Source: an uncultured Collinsella sp. (GTDB lineage: Bacteria; Actinomycetota; Coriobacteriia; Coriobacteriales; Coriobacteriaceae). From it: a stretch of DNA of 64,000 bases. Each line of letters opens with the position of its first letter. Within the stretch, counting starts at the first letter, position 1. This document shows, in pieces, positions 46,843 through 54,282 of this stretch. Where the stretch lies: positions 296,106-360,105 of the forward strand of contig CAKUEW010000002.1 of assembly GCA_934646815.1 (NCBI GenBank), given 5' to 3'. Below the pieces are notes generated by a model. It ran no database searches. It was given only the letters and a program-made list of their open reading frames with translations, and was not told the origin of the DNA. A program made the position numbers and the translations under genes.

Positions 46843-46930
46843 CGCAGGTTGCCGCGAAAGAGGAGCGCCGCGTACTAAATGTACGCAAGCGACGGTTTGA
46901 GCGGCAAGATGCGGTGCCTGGGACGTTTTT
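46826..46930. repeat. 105-bp imperfect hairpin after the carrier gene
   Basis: AAAAACGTTCCAGGTGCCGC and a near-complement at the right end form a roughly 30-bp stem with a few mismatches, enclosing a small GCGTAC/GTACGC hairpin. Its right end overlaps the stop codon of the carrier gene. It could reduce downstream expression and so favour carrier over E1. Confidence 0.8.
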
Positions 46931-47135
46931 AACAGCCGCCGCCCATGAAGTAGAGGAACTCCACCGTGTCGCCGTCGTTGAGCACGTGACTGTCGAAGTC
47001 CTTGTGGTCCACAAACTCATCGTTGACCGACACGGTCACGTACTCGGGCGTCTCGACGTTCTCGGCCGCCACAAGCTGGGTCACGGTCAGGCCCTCGTCG
47101 TATTCTTTCTGCTTGCCACCGACATTGATCTTCAT
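46929..47135 (-). CDS. ThiS/MoaD-like sulfur carrier with a Gly-Gly-Gly-Cys end
   Basis: The start MKINVGGKQKEYDEG at 47135 has AGGAAGG nine bases ahead; an in-frame ATG 9 bases upstream touches the ribosome site and is rejected. The 68-residue beta-grasp protein ends FLYFMGGGC. Sulfur carriers function with a free C-terminal Gly-Gly, so the terminal residue(s) must be removed before adenylation, which the JAMM protease in the same unit could do. This matches the HcyS type rather than ordinary ThiS. With MetY and sulfite reductase upstream it is the likely sulfide carrier for homocysteine synthesis. Confidence 0.88.
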   Translation of the reverse strand: MKINVGGKQKEYDEGLTVTQLVAAENVETPEYVTVSVNDEFVDHKDFDSHVLNDGDTVEFLYFMGGGC

Positions 47136-47200
47136 GATTGGCATCCTTCCTACCAAGTAAATTCGTATCCGAGCCCCTGCGGGCCCATCCAAACAAGCAC

Positions 47201-47521
47201 TTAACCAAGCGCCTCGTCGACAAACTTCTCGAGCTCCGCGAGCGCCTTAAAGCCCACCGTGCGGCCGGCCTCCTTGCCGCCCTGGAACAGCACGAGCGTG
47301 GGCGCCGCCATAACGCCGTTGTCAACAGCCACCTGTGCGTCGAAGTTGATGTTGACCTTCACTACGTCGAGCTCGCCAGCACGGGCCTCCTCCAGCTTGG
47401 CAAGCTGCGGGTTTAAGCGCTTGCACGGAATGCAGGTGTCCGAGTAAAAGTCCACGAGCACCGGCTTGTCGGCCTTGAGCACACGCTCCTCAAACGAAGC
47501 GGCATCGATCCTATCTGCCAT
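47201..47521 (-). CDS. Thioredoxin-fold protein with CIPC active site
   Basis: The 106-residue protein has the thioredoxin fold with VLVDFYSDTCIPCKRLNPQL; the redox pair is C30-C33 with Ile-Pro between instead of the usual Gly-Pro. The cis-proline is in AAPTLVLFQGG. It lies between tusA and the carrier gene, 11 bp after tusA. The altered dipeptide should raise the redox potential, and a role in reducing persulfide or carrier intermediates is possible. Confidence 0.9.
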   Translation of the reverse strand: MADRIDAASFEERVLKADKPVLVDFYSDTCIPCKRLNPQLAKLEEARAGELDVVKVNINFDAQVAVDNGVMAAPTLVLFQGGKEAGRTVGFKALAELEKFVDEALG

Positions 47522-47532
47522 GGTCGATCTCC

Positions 47533-47787
47533 TTACTCGTCCACAAGTTTCTTAACGTACAGGTCAAACGTGCCCTCGTCGGACGGTGCCAGGCGCAGCA
47601 CCTGATGCCCATCGTCCTTAAGCGAGCGCGGCACATTTTGCATGGGCTCGCCCTCGTTGAGGTGCACCTTGAGCACCTGGCCAATCTCGAGCTCCTCGAT
47701 GGCGGCCTTCGCGCGCACAAACGTCATGGGACAGACGGCGTCGGTGATATCGACCTCGTCGTCAAATGCAATCTCTTCCTGGGCCAT
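47533..47787 (-). CDS. TusA/SirA-family sulfur-transfer protein
   Basis: The start MAQEEIAFDDEVDITDAVC at 47787 has AAGGAGGC six bases ahead and gives 84 residues. The fold and the VDITDAVCPMTFVRAK segment match TusA, whose cysteine (here C19) carries a persulfide. The usual CPxP motif is CPMT here, so the second proline is lost. Genomic context points to sulfur trafficking to the carrier/E1 pair or the sulfite reductase rather than tRNA thiolation. Confidence 0.88.
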   Translation of the reverse strand: MAQEEIAFDDEVDITDAVCPMTFVRAKAAIEELEIGQVLKVHLNEGEPMQNVPRSLKDDGHQVLRLAPSDEGTFDLYVKKLVDE

Positions 47788-47835
47788 GGCGGCCTCCTTC
47801 CTCAAGCGGCATGAGTTCGACCCATCCGCGTCGTA

Positions 47836-48750
47836 TTACTTATCGGTGCCGATCAGCGGCTTGATCGGCTCGCCCGGCTTGGGCGCGTGTTCGTTATAGG
47901 CGGCGGTCACGGCCTCGACCATGCCCTCCCAGCCCTCGCGCTCGAGCGTAAACTTAAAGCGGTCACCGGCCTTGGCGTGATCGTCGAACCATTGAATCGC
48001 GGCATCGGCCACGGCAATAAGCTGCTCGTCAGTGTCGATGGGCGGTAGGACCGCTTTGGCCTTGGTGATGTGGTTACCAAACAGGCCGCCAAAGCACACG
48101 TTGTAGACCGGGCGTGTCTCCCAGGCATCGACCGGACACTTTTGCGAACACTTGCCGCAGCTCGCGCACTTGTCGTAGTCCACCGTGAGCGTCTCGCCGT
48201 CGTCGCTGATGGCGCCAAAGCCGCACACCTTGGAGCAAATGCCGCAATGGATGCATGTGTCGGACACCCATTTGACCTTACGGCCGCCCTTAATGCCCAT
48301 GTCGTTTTCCTCGGCCTTAAGGCAGTTGTTTTGGCATCCGGTCACGCCAAACTTAAACTTGCCGGGCAAGTCGCGGCCAAAGTAGCGCTCATCGAGCTCG
48401 TTGGCCACGGCAAAGCTGTCGATGTTGCCCGAGGGACACGACACGCAGCCCTGGCAGCCCGTCACGGTACGCACGCGTGCGCCGCAGCAACCCGGTTCCA
48501 CGCCGCCCGCGGCGAGCACAGCCTTGACCTCCTCGGCATCCTCCACGTTGATCCAGGGAATCTCGACGGACTGGCGGCTCGTGTTGTGAATGTAGCCACG
48601 ACCGTACTTTTCGGCCACCGCAGCCACGGTACGCAGCTGCTCGGCCGTCATGTGGCCGGCCACCACGCGCAGACGAAGGCTGTAATAGCCCTTCTGCTTT
48701 TGGGCCATAAAGCCGCCCTTTTTGAGCGCGGCGTTGTTGATCTTTGCCAT
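47836..48750 (-). CDS. Siroheme sulfite reductase with inserted ferredoxin domain (AsrC-like)
   Basis: The 304-residue protein reduces sulfite to sulfide in the cytoplasm. The siroheme/4Fe-4S cysteines are C-x5-C in TGCQGCVSCPSG and C-x3-C in GCQNNCLKAEEN. Between this core and the C-terminus are two ferredoxin clusters, CIHCGICSKVC and CASCGKCSQKC. This small, ferredoxin-containing form resembles anaerobic sulfite reductase subunit C and Fsr-type domains. GAAGGGGAAA precedes the ATG. No AsrA/AsrB partner is present, so electrons may come from ferredoxin. Confidence 0.9.
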   Translation of the reverse strand: MAKINNAALKKGGFMAQKQKGYYSLRLRVVAGHMTAEQLRTVAAVAEKYGRGYIHNTSRQSVEIPWINVEDAEEVKAVLAAGGVEPGCCGARVRTVTGCQGCVSCPSGNIDSFAVANELDERYFGRDLPGKFKFGVTGCQNNCLKAEENDMGIKGGRKVKWVSDTCIHCGICSKVCGFGAISDDGETLTVDYDKCASCGKCSQKCPVDAWETRPVYNVCFGGLFGNHITKAKAVLPPIDTDEQLIAVADAAIQWFDDHAKAGDRFKFTLEREGWEGMVEAVTAAYNEHAPKPGEPIKPLIGTDK

Positions 48751-48762
48751 AGCTTTCCCCTT

Positions 48763-50037
48763 CTATGCTTGCTCGGAGGCGCTGAGCGACTGCTCAAAAT
48801 CCTCGATAAGGTCGGCGAGGTCCTCGATCCCGATCGATAGGCGAATCGTATCGGGCCACACACCTGCCGCCTGCTGCTCCTGTGGCGAATTGTCGGCGAA
48901 AACAGTCGTCGCAGGGTGCGTGATGAGCGTCTTGGTGTCGCCGATATTGCTTACGCGCAGCGGCAGCTTGACGCCGTTGATGACTTTAAACGCGCGCTCT
49001 TTGGAACCCACGCGAATCGACATGAGCGCACCAAAGCCGCGGCCGCCAAACTGGCGCTCGGCCAAGGCGTGGCCGGGATGCGAGGGCAGCCCCGGATAGT
49101 CGACCTCAACGTTATGCCCGCTCGAGGCAAACCATTCGGCAAGCCCCTGGGCGTTGGCGCAGGCGCGCTCCATGCGCAGGGCAAGCGTCTCGATGCCCGT
49201 GCAGTTGAGAAACGCGTTTTGCGGCGACAGGCACGCACCGGTATCGCGAAACAGGCCCTGGCGCAGCTTGACCGTATAGGCCATGTTGCGGAACTTGGCC
49301 CACTTGGCCATGGACGGATAGTGCGCCGGATCCCACGGGCCACGGCCCGAGTCGATGACCACGCCGCTGATGGCATTGCTATGGCCGTTGATGTACTTGC
49401 TCGAAGACTCAACGACCACATCGGCACCCAGATCGAGCGGCCGGCACAGATACGGCGTGGCCACGGTATTGTCGACCACCAGGCCAATGCCGTGCGCATG
49501 GGCGACCTCGGCGACGGCGGCAATATCGAGGACCTCGAGCTTGGGGTTCGAGATGGTCTCGGCAAAGACGAGCTTGGCGCGCTCGTCGATCGCCTGCTCC
49601 AGGGTTGCTGGCGTGAGCTCGGGAACGTAGACGGTCTCGATGCCAAAGTCGCGCAGGCTCTCAAAGAGCTCGAGCGTGCCGCCGTACAGGCATGCCCCCG
49701 CCACGATCTTGTCGCCCGCGCGCAGCACGTTGGACACGGCATTGAAGATCGCCGCCATACCCGAAGCGGTCGCGACGGCCGCAAAGCCGCCCTCCAGCGC
49801 CGCCATGCGCCGCTCAAACGCCGCGACGGTGGGATTGCCCAGGCGCGTGTACACGTAGCCCGGCGCGCGCCCACCAGCTACCGCGGCATGGCGTTCTTCC
49901 TCGTCAAAGGCGTACGCGCTCGTCTGGTAGATCGGCGGCGTCGTCGACTCCACGGCAAACGGCTCGCGACGGCGCGCGTGCAACAGCGCCGTCTCAAAAC
50001 GCATACCGTCGATGCGCTCGTCGATCGACTCGGTCAT
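48763..50037 (-). CDS. metY: O-acetylhomoserine sulfhydrylase, PLP-dependent
   Basis: The start MTESIDERIDGMRFET at 50037 has AAAGGAG eleven bases ahead; a TTG six bases upstream is the alternative. The 424-residue Cys/Met-metabolism enzyme has YVYTRLGNPTVAAFERRMA, SGMAAIFNAVSN and the PLP lysine in SSSKYINGHSN. MetY joins O-acetylhomoserine with sulfide or, in thiocarboxylate systems, with a carrier-COSH. It is 12 bp upstream of the sulfite reductase gene. A conserved 19-bp motif lies upstream at 50094. Confidence 0.93.
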   Translation of the reverse strand: MTESIDERIDGMRFETALLHARRREPFAVESTTPPIYQTSAYAFDEEERHAAVAGGRAPGYVYTRLGNPTVAAFERRMAALEGGFAAVATASGMAAIFNAVSNVLRAGDKIVAGACLYGGTLELFESLRDFGIETVYVPELTPATLEQAIDERAKLVFAETISNPKLEVLDIAAVAEVAHAHGIGLVVDNTVATPYLCRPLDLGADVVVESSSKYINGHSNAISGVVIDSGRGPWDPAHYPSMAKWAKFRNMAYTVKLRQGLFRDTGACLSPQNAFLNCTGIETLALRMERACANAQGLAEWFASSGHNVEVDYPGLPSHPGHALAERQFGGRGFGALMSIRVGSKERAFKVINGVKLPLRVSNIGDTKTLITHPATTVFADNSPQEQQAAGVWPDTIRLSIGIEDLADLIEDFEQSLSASEQA

Positions 50038-50093
50038 CCTCAATCGCTCCTTTACTCTCCAGGCGCTTTACTTGGCGCATCATTGTGCTACAA

Positions 50094-50112
50094 ATCCTAC
50101 CAACCGTATAGG
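50094..50112 (-). promoter_or_regulatory. ATCCTAC-N6-TATAGG motif before metY
   Basis: Both conserved halves and the exact 6-base spacing match the motif at 53028. It lies in the 75-bp gap between the transporter ATPase and metY, with a weak CACAAT -10 about 6 bp away. It probably marks an internal promoter under the same regulator. Confidence 0.55.
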
Positions 50113-50883
50113 TTAGATAACGTATTCGGGGCCCTTTTGTTTCGACTTGATGAAATGGTCGTACACGCGCTTCTTGTACCAGGCAAAATCGGCGCTGCCG
50201 CGATCGCGCGGACGGCCCAGCTGCACGTCGACGACCTCCTCAATCCTGCCGGGTCGGCTCGACATCACCACGATGCGGTCGGCCAGGTAGACGGCCTCCT
50301 CAATGTCGTGGGTCACCATGGCCATGGTGCCGCCCTGCTCGGCATGAATACGCAGCAGCTCCTCTTGCAGCTCCATCTTGGTAAACGCATCGAGTGCGCC
50401 AAAGGGCTCGTCGAGCAACAAAATCTCGGGGTTGGTCGCCAAGGCGCGGGCGATGGCGGCGCGCTGCGACATGCCGCCCGAAAGCTGGGCGGGGTACGCG
50501 TCGGCAAACTCCTCCAGGTCGACCGTTTTGAGCAAGCGACTCGAGATCTGAGCACGCTCGGAATCGGAGCGGCCGCGCAGGCCAAACTCCACGTTGTCGC
50601 GAATGCTCATCCAGGGAAACAGACGGTGCTCCTGAAAGATCATCGTGCGGTCGGGGGCGGGGCCGGTCACGGGTTTGCCATCGAGCATTACGGTGCCGGA
50701 CGTGGGATGCTCGAGTCCGGCGATAATCTTGAGCAGCGTGGATTTACCGCAGCCGGAGTGACCCACGATCACCAAAAACTCGCCGGTACGGATATCAAGG
50801 TCGATATGGTCAAGCACATGACGCGTCTCGCCCTGAATGGAAAAGTCCTTGTTGAGGTCTTTGATCGAAAGCTCGTTAGACAT
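50113..50883 (-). CDS. ssuB: ABC transporter ATPase, sulfonate/taurine type
   Basis: The 256-residue protein has Walker A GHSGCGKSTLL, signature LSGGMSQRAAIARAL and Walker B ILLLDEPFGALD, and the HDIEEAVYLADRI switch of the nitrate/sulfonate/taurine family. It starts 9 bp after the fused binding-protein/permease gene. Substrate specificity within the family (sulfonate, sulfate ester, nitrate) cannot be read from sequence; the sulfur genes downstream favour a sulfur compound. Confidence 0.88.
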   Translation of the reverse strand: MSNELSIKDLNKDFSIQGETRHVLDHIDLDIRTGEFLVIVGHSGCGKSTLLKIIAGLEHPTSGTVMLDGKPVTGPAPDRTMIFQEHRLFPWMSIRDNVEFGLRGRSDSERAQISSRLLKTVDLEEFADAYPAQLSGGMSQRAAIARALATNPEILLLDEPFGALDAFTKMELQEELLRIHAEQGGTMAMVTHDIEEAVYLADRIVVMSSRPGRIEEVVDVQLGRPRDRGSADFAWYKKRVYDHFIKSKQKGPEYVI

Positions 50884-50892
50884 GATGCCCTC

Positions 50893-52950
50893 CTAGTTCT
50901 TCTTCTGCTGCCAGGGCGTGGCGATCTTGGCGATCACGCCGAGCACCATGTCCATCACAACGCCGGCGACGGCGATAACAATGATGCCGGCAAAGACGAT
51001 GGAGTAATCCATGAGCGTACGGGCGTCGTTGATCCTAAAGCCGATGCCCGAGCTCGCGGCAATCATCTCGGAGCCAACCACGGCCATCCAGGCGATGCCG
51101 AGGGCAAGCTTAAGACCCACAAAGATTGAGGGCAGGGCGCTCGGCAGATAGATCTGGCGGAACATCTGCCAACCCGAGAGACGATACATGCGACCGACCT
51201 CGACGAGCTTGGGGTCGCAGCGCTCGATGCCGTCGATGGTGTTAACGAGCACGGGGAAGAAGCTCGCCAAGAAGATCACGGCGACCTTGGATTCCTCGCC
51301 AATGCCAAACCAAATCACCAGCAGCGGCACCCAGGCCATCATTGGAATCTGGCGCACGGCCTTAAAGGCGAGCGAGAAGAACTTGTGAGCCGAGGCGCTC
51401 ATGCCCATGACCACGCCAAAGAAGATGCCCGCGACCACGGCAATGGCATAGCCCTCGAGGATGCGGATGACGCTGATGGCAAGGTCGCCCTTAAAGGTGC
51501 CGGTCGTAAGCTGCTGCACGAGCGTCGATACGACCGAGGAGATCGTGGGCAGCACCACTGTCGAGAGCAGGCCCGTGCTGGTGGCCACATGCCAGGCGAC
51601 GAGCACCCACAGCGGCAGGATGAGGGCGAACAGGGTGTCGACAATGCGGACGGCAGGCGCCGGGTCGGCGGCGGAGCCGCTGGGGCCCAAGCGACGGCGC
51701 TGGCTGCGACGCGCGACAACAATGGCAACCGTAATGGCCGCCGCGGCAATGACTACCGGAAGCGCGCCGATCAGACCCTGGATAATCTCGGCCTGCTTGC
51801 GGGCCTCACGGTCTTCGGGGCTTGCCACGCTTGCGGCAATCGCGGCCGTCGCAAGCTTTGCGCCGTCCGCGCCCTTGCCATCCGATCCAAACTCCTCAAT
51901 CGCCTGCTTCAGGGCGCTCGAATCCGTCCACGCCTCGATATCGACCTCGCTTTGGATGATCTTGTTATCGAGCTCAAACTGCTGAACGTTTTTCATGGCA
52001 TCGAGCATGTCGTCCGAAAGCGATGCGGGGTGCAGCGTCGCCTGGTCGGCAACGTTTTGTGCCTTGACGACCTCGATGGGATTGCCCGATTTCTCGGAAG
52101 ACAGCTTTATAAAGCCCTCCGGGTCGGCGATGACATCGGCACGTGCCTTGAGCAGCGCCTTGAGAATTGCCACCGACACATCCTGGTGGTCTTTGGCATA
52201 TGCCGTGCGTCCGATCAAAACCGTGGGCTCAAAATACGTGGAAGAATCGGCCTTGGCGCCATCGTGCAGGACCTTGACCAGGCCCTCGTTGGCAAGCTGC
52301 GTCTCTTGTCCACCGCTCACCACCGCAGCGTCCACACCGCCCGAGGCGAGCGTCGAGAGACCGTCAGGAAGCGAGGCATTAACCGGCACAATGTCATCGA
52401 AGGTGAGCCCCGCCTCGGCAAGCACGCGCACCAGATACATCTGCGGCGTGGCACCACGCACATAGGCGACCTTCTTGCCCTTAAGGTCTTTGAGGCTCTT
52501 GATACCCGAGCTCGTAGAAACAGCCAGACGCCAGCTGGAGCCAAAATCCGTTACGGCAAGCAGCGTCGTGTCGATACCCTTCGACTTGCCGAGGACGCCG
52601 GCAAAGCCCGCGTAGTCGACGTAGTCGAGGTCCCCCGAGCTCAAGGCCTCGTGGAGCGCAGGCGCCGCACCAACAAAGCCGGTAATCTCCGCCTTGTATC
52701 CCAACGGCTCCAGATACTCATCAAGATAGCCTTTGGTGCTTGCCACGCCGAGCAAGCCGCTCGGGAAGTTATTTCCGGTCGAGGGAAAGCCGATGCGAAC
52801 CGTCCTGGTGGGCGCCTCGGCAGCCTTAGCCGGGGTGGGCAAAGCGGCAAAAGCCGTCGCTGCGACAGCCAGCACGAACAGGAACGCGCACATGCGGCGC
52901 CTCCAATCGACGCTGCGTACACCCCTTGCAATCGTGTCTTGCGATGTCAT
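50893..52950 (-). CDS. SsuA-SsuC fusion: substrate-binding protein joined to permease
   Basis: The start MTSQDTIARGVRSVDWRRR at 52950 has GAGGAAGGGG ahead and gives 685 residues. A signal sequence (about 18-43, ending PAKAAEA) leads to a periplasmic-type binding domain (TVRIGFPSTGNNFPSGLLG to about residue 360). A helix near 385-410 and an Arg-rich turn follow, then a five- or six-helix permease with the EAA motif GRMYRLSGWQMFRQIYLPSALP split around the cytoplasmic loop. In most bacteria SsuA and SsuC are separate genes, so this is a fusion that tethers the binding domain to its channel. It heads the sulfur unit. Confidence 0.9.
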   Translation of the reverse strand: MTSQDTIARGVRSVDWRRRMCAFLFVLAVAATAFAALPTPAKAAEAPTRTVRIGFPSTGNNFPSGLLGVASTKGYLDEYLEPLGYKAEITGFVGAAPALHEALSSGDLDYVDYAGFAGVLGKSKGIDTTLLAVTDFGSSWRLAVSTSSGIKSLKDLKGKKVAYVRGATPQMYLVRVLAEAGLTFDDIVPVNASLPDGLSTLASGGVDAAVVSGGQETQLANEGLVKVLHDGAKADSSTYFEPTVLIGRTAYAKDHQDVSVAILKALLKARADVIADPEGFIKLSSEKSGNPIEVVKAQNVADQATLHPASLSDDMLDAMKNVQQFELDNKIIQSEVDIEAWTDSSALKQAIEEFGSDGKGADGAKLATAAIAASVASPEDREARKQAEIIQGLIGALPVVIAAAAITVAIVVARRSQRRRLGPSGSAADPAPAVRIVDTLFALILPLWVLVAWHVATSTGLLSTVVLPTISSVVSTLVQQLTTGTFKGDLAISVIRILEGYAIAVVAGIFFGVVMGMSASAHKFFSLAFKAVRQIPMMAWVPLLVIWFGIGEESKVAVIFLASFFPVLVNTIDGIERCDPKLVEVGRMYRLSGWQMFRQIYLPSALPSIFVGLKLALGIAWMAVVGSEMIAASSGIGFRINDARTLMDYSIVFAGIIVIAVAGVVMDMVLGVIAKIATPWQQKKN

Positions 52951-53014
52951 AAGCAATGCCCCTTCCTCAGCACGGGCGCGGCGGACCCGCATTCCCTTCG
53001 TTGCTTAGGTTCGG

Positions 53015-53046
53015 CATTATATCCGTTTATCCTACTAGGTTTATAG
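53015..53046 (-). promoter_or_regulatory. Promoter and 19-bp operator of the sulfur unit
   Basis: Minus-strand TATAAT (53015-53020) is a perfect -10 about 65 bp before the fused transporter gene. ATCCTAC-N6-TATAGG (53028-53046, plus-strand reading) lies 7 bp upstream, over the -35 position, where no TTGACA-like box is seen. The same motif with equal spacing precedes metY. An activator or a repressor of the Rrf2/CymR kind could bind here; no regulator gene is in the window. Confidence 0.6.
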
Positions 53047-53117
53047 GGAATATAGCCTGACGCCCCTATCAGAACAGCGCGACCGGCTATCGCTTTTCCA
53101 GATATCCCAGCACACCA

Positions 53118-53205
53118 TTTGATCCCTTGGGGACGGAGGAAAACGGGTCACTTGGGGAGTAGCCAACCCAAGTGATCCGTTTTCCTCCGTCCCCAAGGGA
53201 TCAAA
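53118..53205. repeat. Long hairpin, GATCCCTTGGGGACGGAGG family, copy 1
   Basis: The arms TTTGATCCCTTGGGGACGG and their inverse continue for about 38 bp with few mismatches around a short loop. An 82-bp core copy lies at 60662. It stands between the rubredoxin terminator and the sulfur-unit promoter. Confidence 0.92.
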
Positions 53206-53238
53206 AAGGGCCCCAGCCGGATGTCCAACTGGGGCCCT
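53203..53238 (-). terminator. Rubredoxin terminator
   Basis: Minus-strand AGGGCCCCAG and CTGGGGCCCT form a 10-bp perfect stem followed by TTTTTG. It lies 42 bp after the rubredoxin stop and abuts the long hairpin. Confidence 0.85.
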
Positions 53239-53279
53239 GGGACAGAGCTATGTTCGGCTATTCGCCGCGCACCTGCAAG

Positions 53280-53423
53280 CTACTCCTCGACGAGCTCAAA
53301 CTGATCGGGGCCGACGCCGCACACCGGGCACACGTAGTCCTCGGGCAGCTCGGGCGTGTCGACCTCTACCTCGTAACCGCAAACGACGCAGACAAACTTA
53401 TAGGTCTTCTTCTCCTCAGCCAT
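53280..53423 (-). CDS. Rubredoxin
   Basis: A 47-residue protein, [20 protein letters not shown] to the end FELVEE, with two knuckles CVVCGY and CPVCGVG that bind a single iron. AGGAGAAC precedes the ATG. Rubredoxins carry single electrons in anaerobes, often to oxygen- or peroxide-reducing flavoproteins. The flavin reductase gene lies 90 bp upstream on the same strand; the pair resembles a split form of high-molecular-weight rubredoxin. Confidence 0.95.
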   Translation of the reverse strand: MAEEKKTYKFVCVVCGYEVEVDTPELPEDYVCPVCGVGPDQFELVEE

Positions 53424-53467
53424 GATGTTCTCCTCTCGAACGTGGCTGTTGATGTACTTCGCTTATT

Positions 53468-53496
53468 AGTATAGGTTCTCGATAATATAATGCAAG
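53468..53496 (-). promoter_or_regulatory. Possible rubredoxin promoter
   Basis: Minus-strand TATACT (53468-53473) with a weak TTGCAT about 16 bp upstream lies 45 bp before the rubredoxin ATG, in an AT-rich stretch unlike the surroundings. Confidence 0.4.
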
Positions 53497-53513
53497 TTAT
53501 TTTAAAACATTTA

Positions 53514-54017
53514 CTACCCTTGATACGAAGATGCCTTCGGCGGTATCTTGCCCTTCAGGACCTTGTGGTAGTAATCATAGGTCAGCGGGGTTTCGTCGCT
53601 CAGATGCTCGGCATCTTCGACCTCACCGATAAAGAGCAGATGCGTGCCCACATCCACGGTGTCGATCAGACGGCAGCTAAACAGGGCCGCCGCATGTTCG
53701 GGCACATAGGGCATGCCCAGGGCGGTCTCGCGCATCTCATACTTGGCAAACTTGTCATAGTCGCTGCTCGTGCGGAACCCAAAGTTACCGATGTAGAGCA
53801 TATCGGCCGTCTGGTCGATCGCGGTCACCGCGAAGGCCTTGGCAGAGGCAATTACGCCAGCCGTGACGTTCTCTTTGTTCACGGCAACCGAAATACGCGG
53901 CGGCGCGGACGTCACCTGTACCGCCGTGTTGATAATGCAGCCGGCGCGCAGCCCATCGGCCGCGGCACTCACCACATACAGACCGCTCGACATGGAAAAG
54001 AACGCAGTTTTGTCCAT
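53514..54017 (-). CDS. Flavin reductase-domain protein (Hrb/flavoredoxin type)
   Basis: The start MDKTAFFSMSSGLYVVSAA at 54017 has GGGGAGCG ahead and gives 167 residues; the longer reading is unsupported. AFFSMSSGLYVVSA, GCIINTAVQVTSAPPRISVAVNK and FGFRTSSDYDKFA match the FMN-binding domain of high-molecular-weight rubredoxin and flavoredoxins. It should pass electrons from NAD(P)H or a reductase to the rubredoxin gene product downstream for oxygen or NO detoxification. Confidence 0.88.
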   Translation of the reverse strand: MDKTAFFSMSSGLYVVSAAADGLRAGCIINTAVQVTSAPPRISVAVNKENVTAGVIASAKAFAVTAIDQTADMLYIGNFGFRTSSDYDKFAKYEMRETALGMPYVPEHAAALFSCRLIDTVDVGTHLLFIGEVEDAEHLSDETPLTYDYYHKVLKGKIPPKASSYQG

Positions 54018-54067
54018 AACGATCGCTCCCCTAACCCGGGTTGGAACCTCATGGAAGTATGTACCCA

Positions 54068-54099
54068 CAAAAAAGGCGGCACCCATAACGGATGCCGCC
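54068..54099 (-). terminator. Terminator downstream of smpB
   Basis: Minus-strand GGCGGCATCC and GGTGCCGCC pair around a short loop and are followed by TTTTTTG. It ends the smpB unit just before the flavin reductase start. Confidence 0.82.
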
Positions 54100-54141
54100 T
54101 CAAACACATATGTGCCAAGATTGTAAGCTACCCAACTCCCC

Positions 54142-54225
54142 CCCCTCTAAGTTGCGGTGAAATAGGGCGTGAATTGCCTATATATGGGCCAAAACAGTCC
54201 GTATTCCACCGCAACTTATGAGGGG
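54142..54225. repeat. Dispersed hairpin, GTTGCGGTGAAATA family, copy 3
   Basis: CCCCTCTAAGTTGCGGTG and the inverse ending GCAACTTATGAGGGG enclose about 30 bases. It lies between smpB and its terminator. Confidence 0.9.
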
Positions 54226-54282
54226 CAGGTTCAATGTAGAGCGGGAGGATTGCAGATGCCCACCGCTCCATGGGTCGAGCGG

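Noticed and set aside
54142..54282. tmRNA gene next to smpB
   Set aside because: The stretch is a hairpin repeat; no alanine-tRNA-like ends or tag reading frame are seen.
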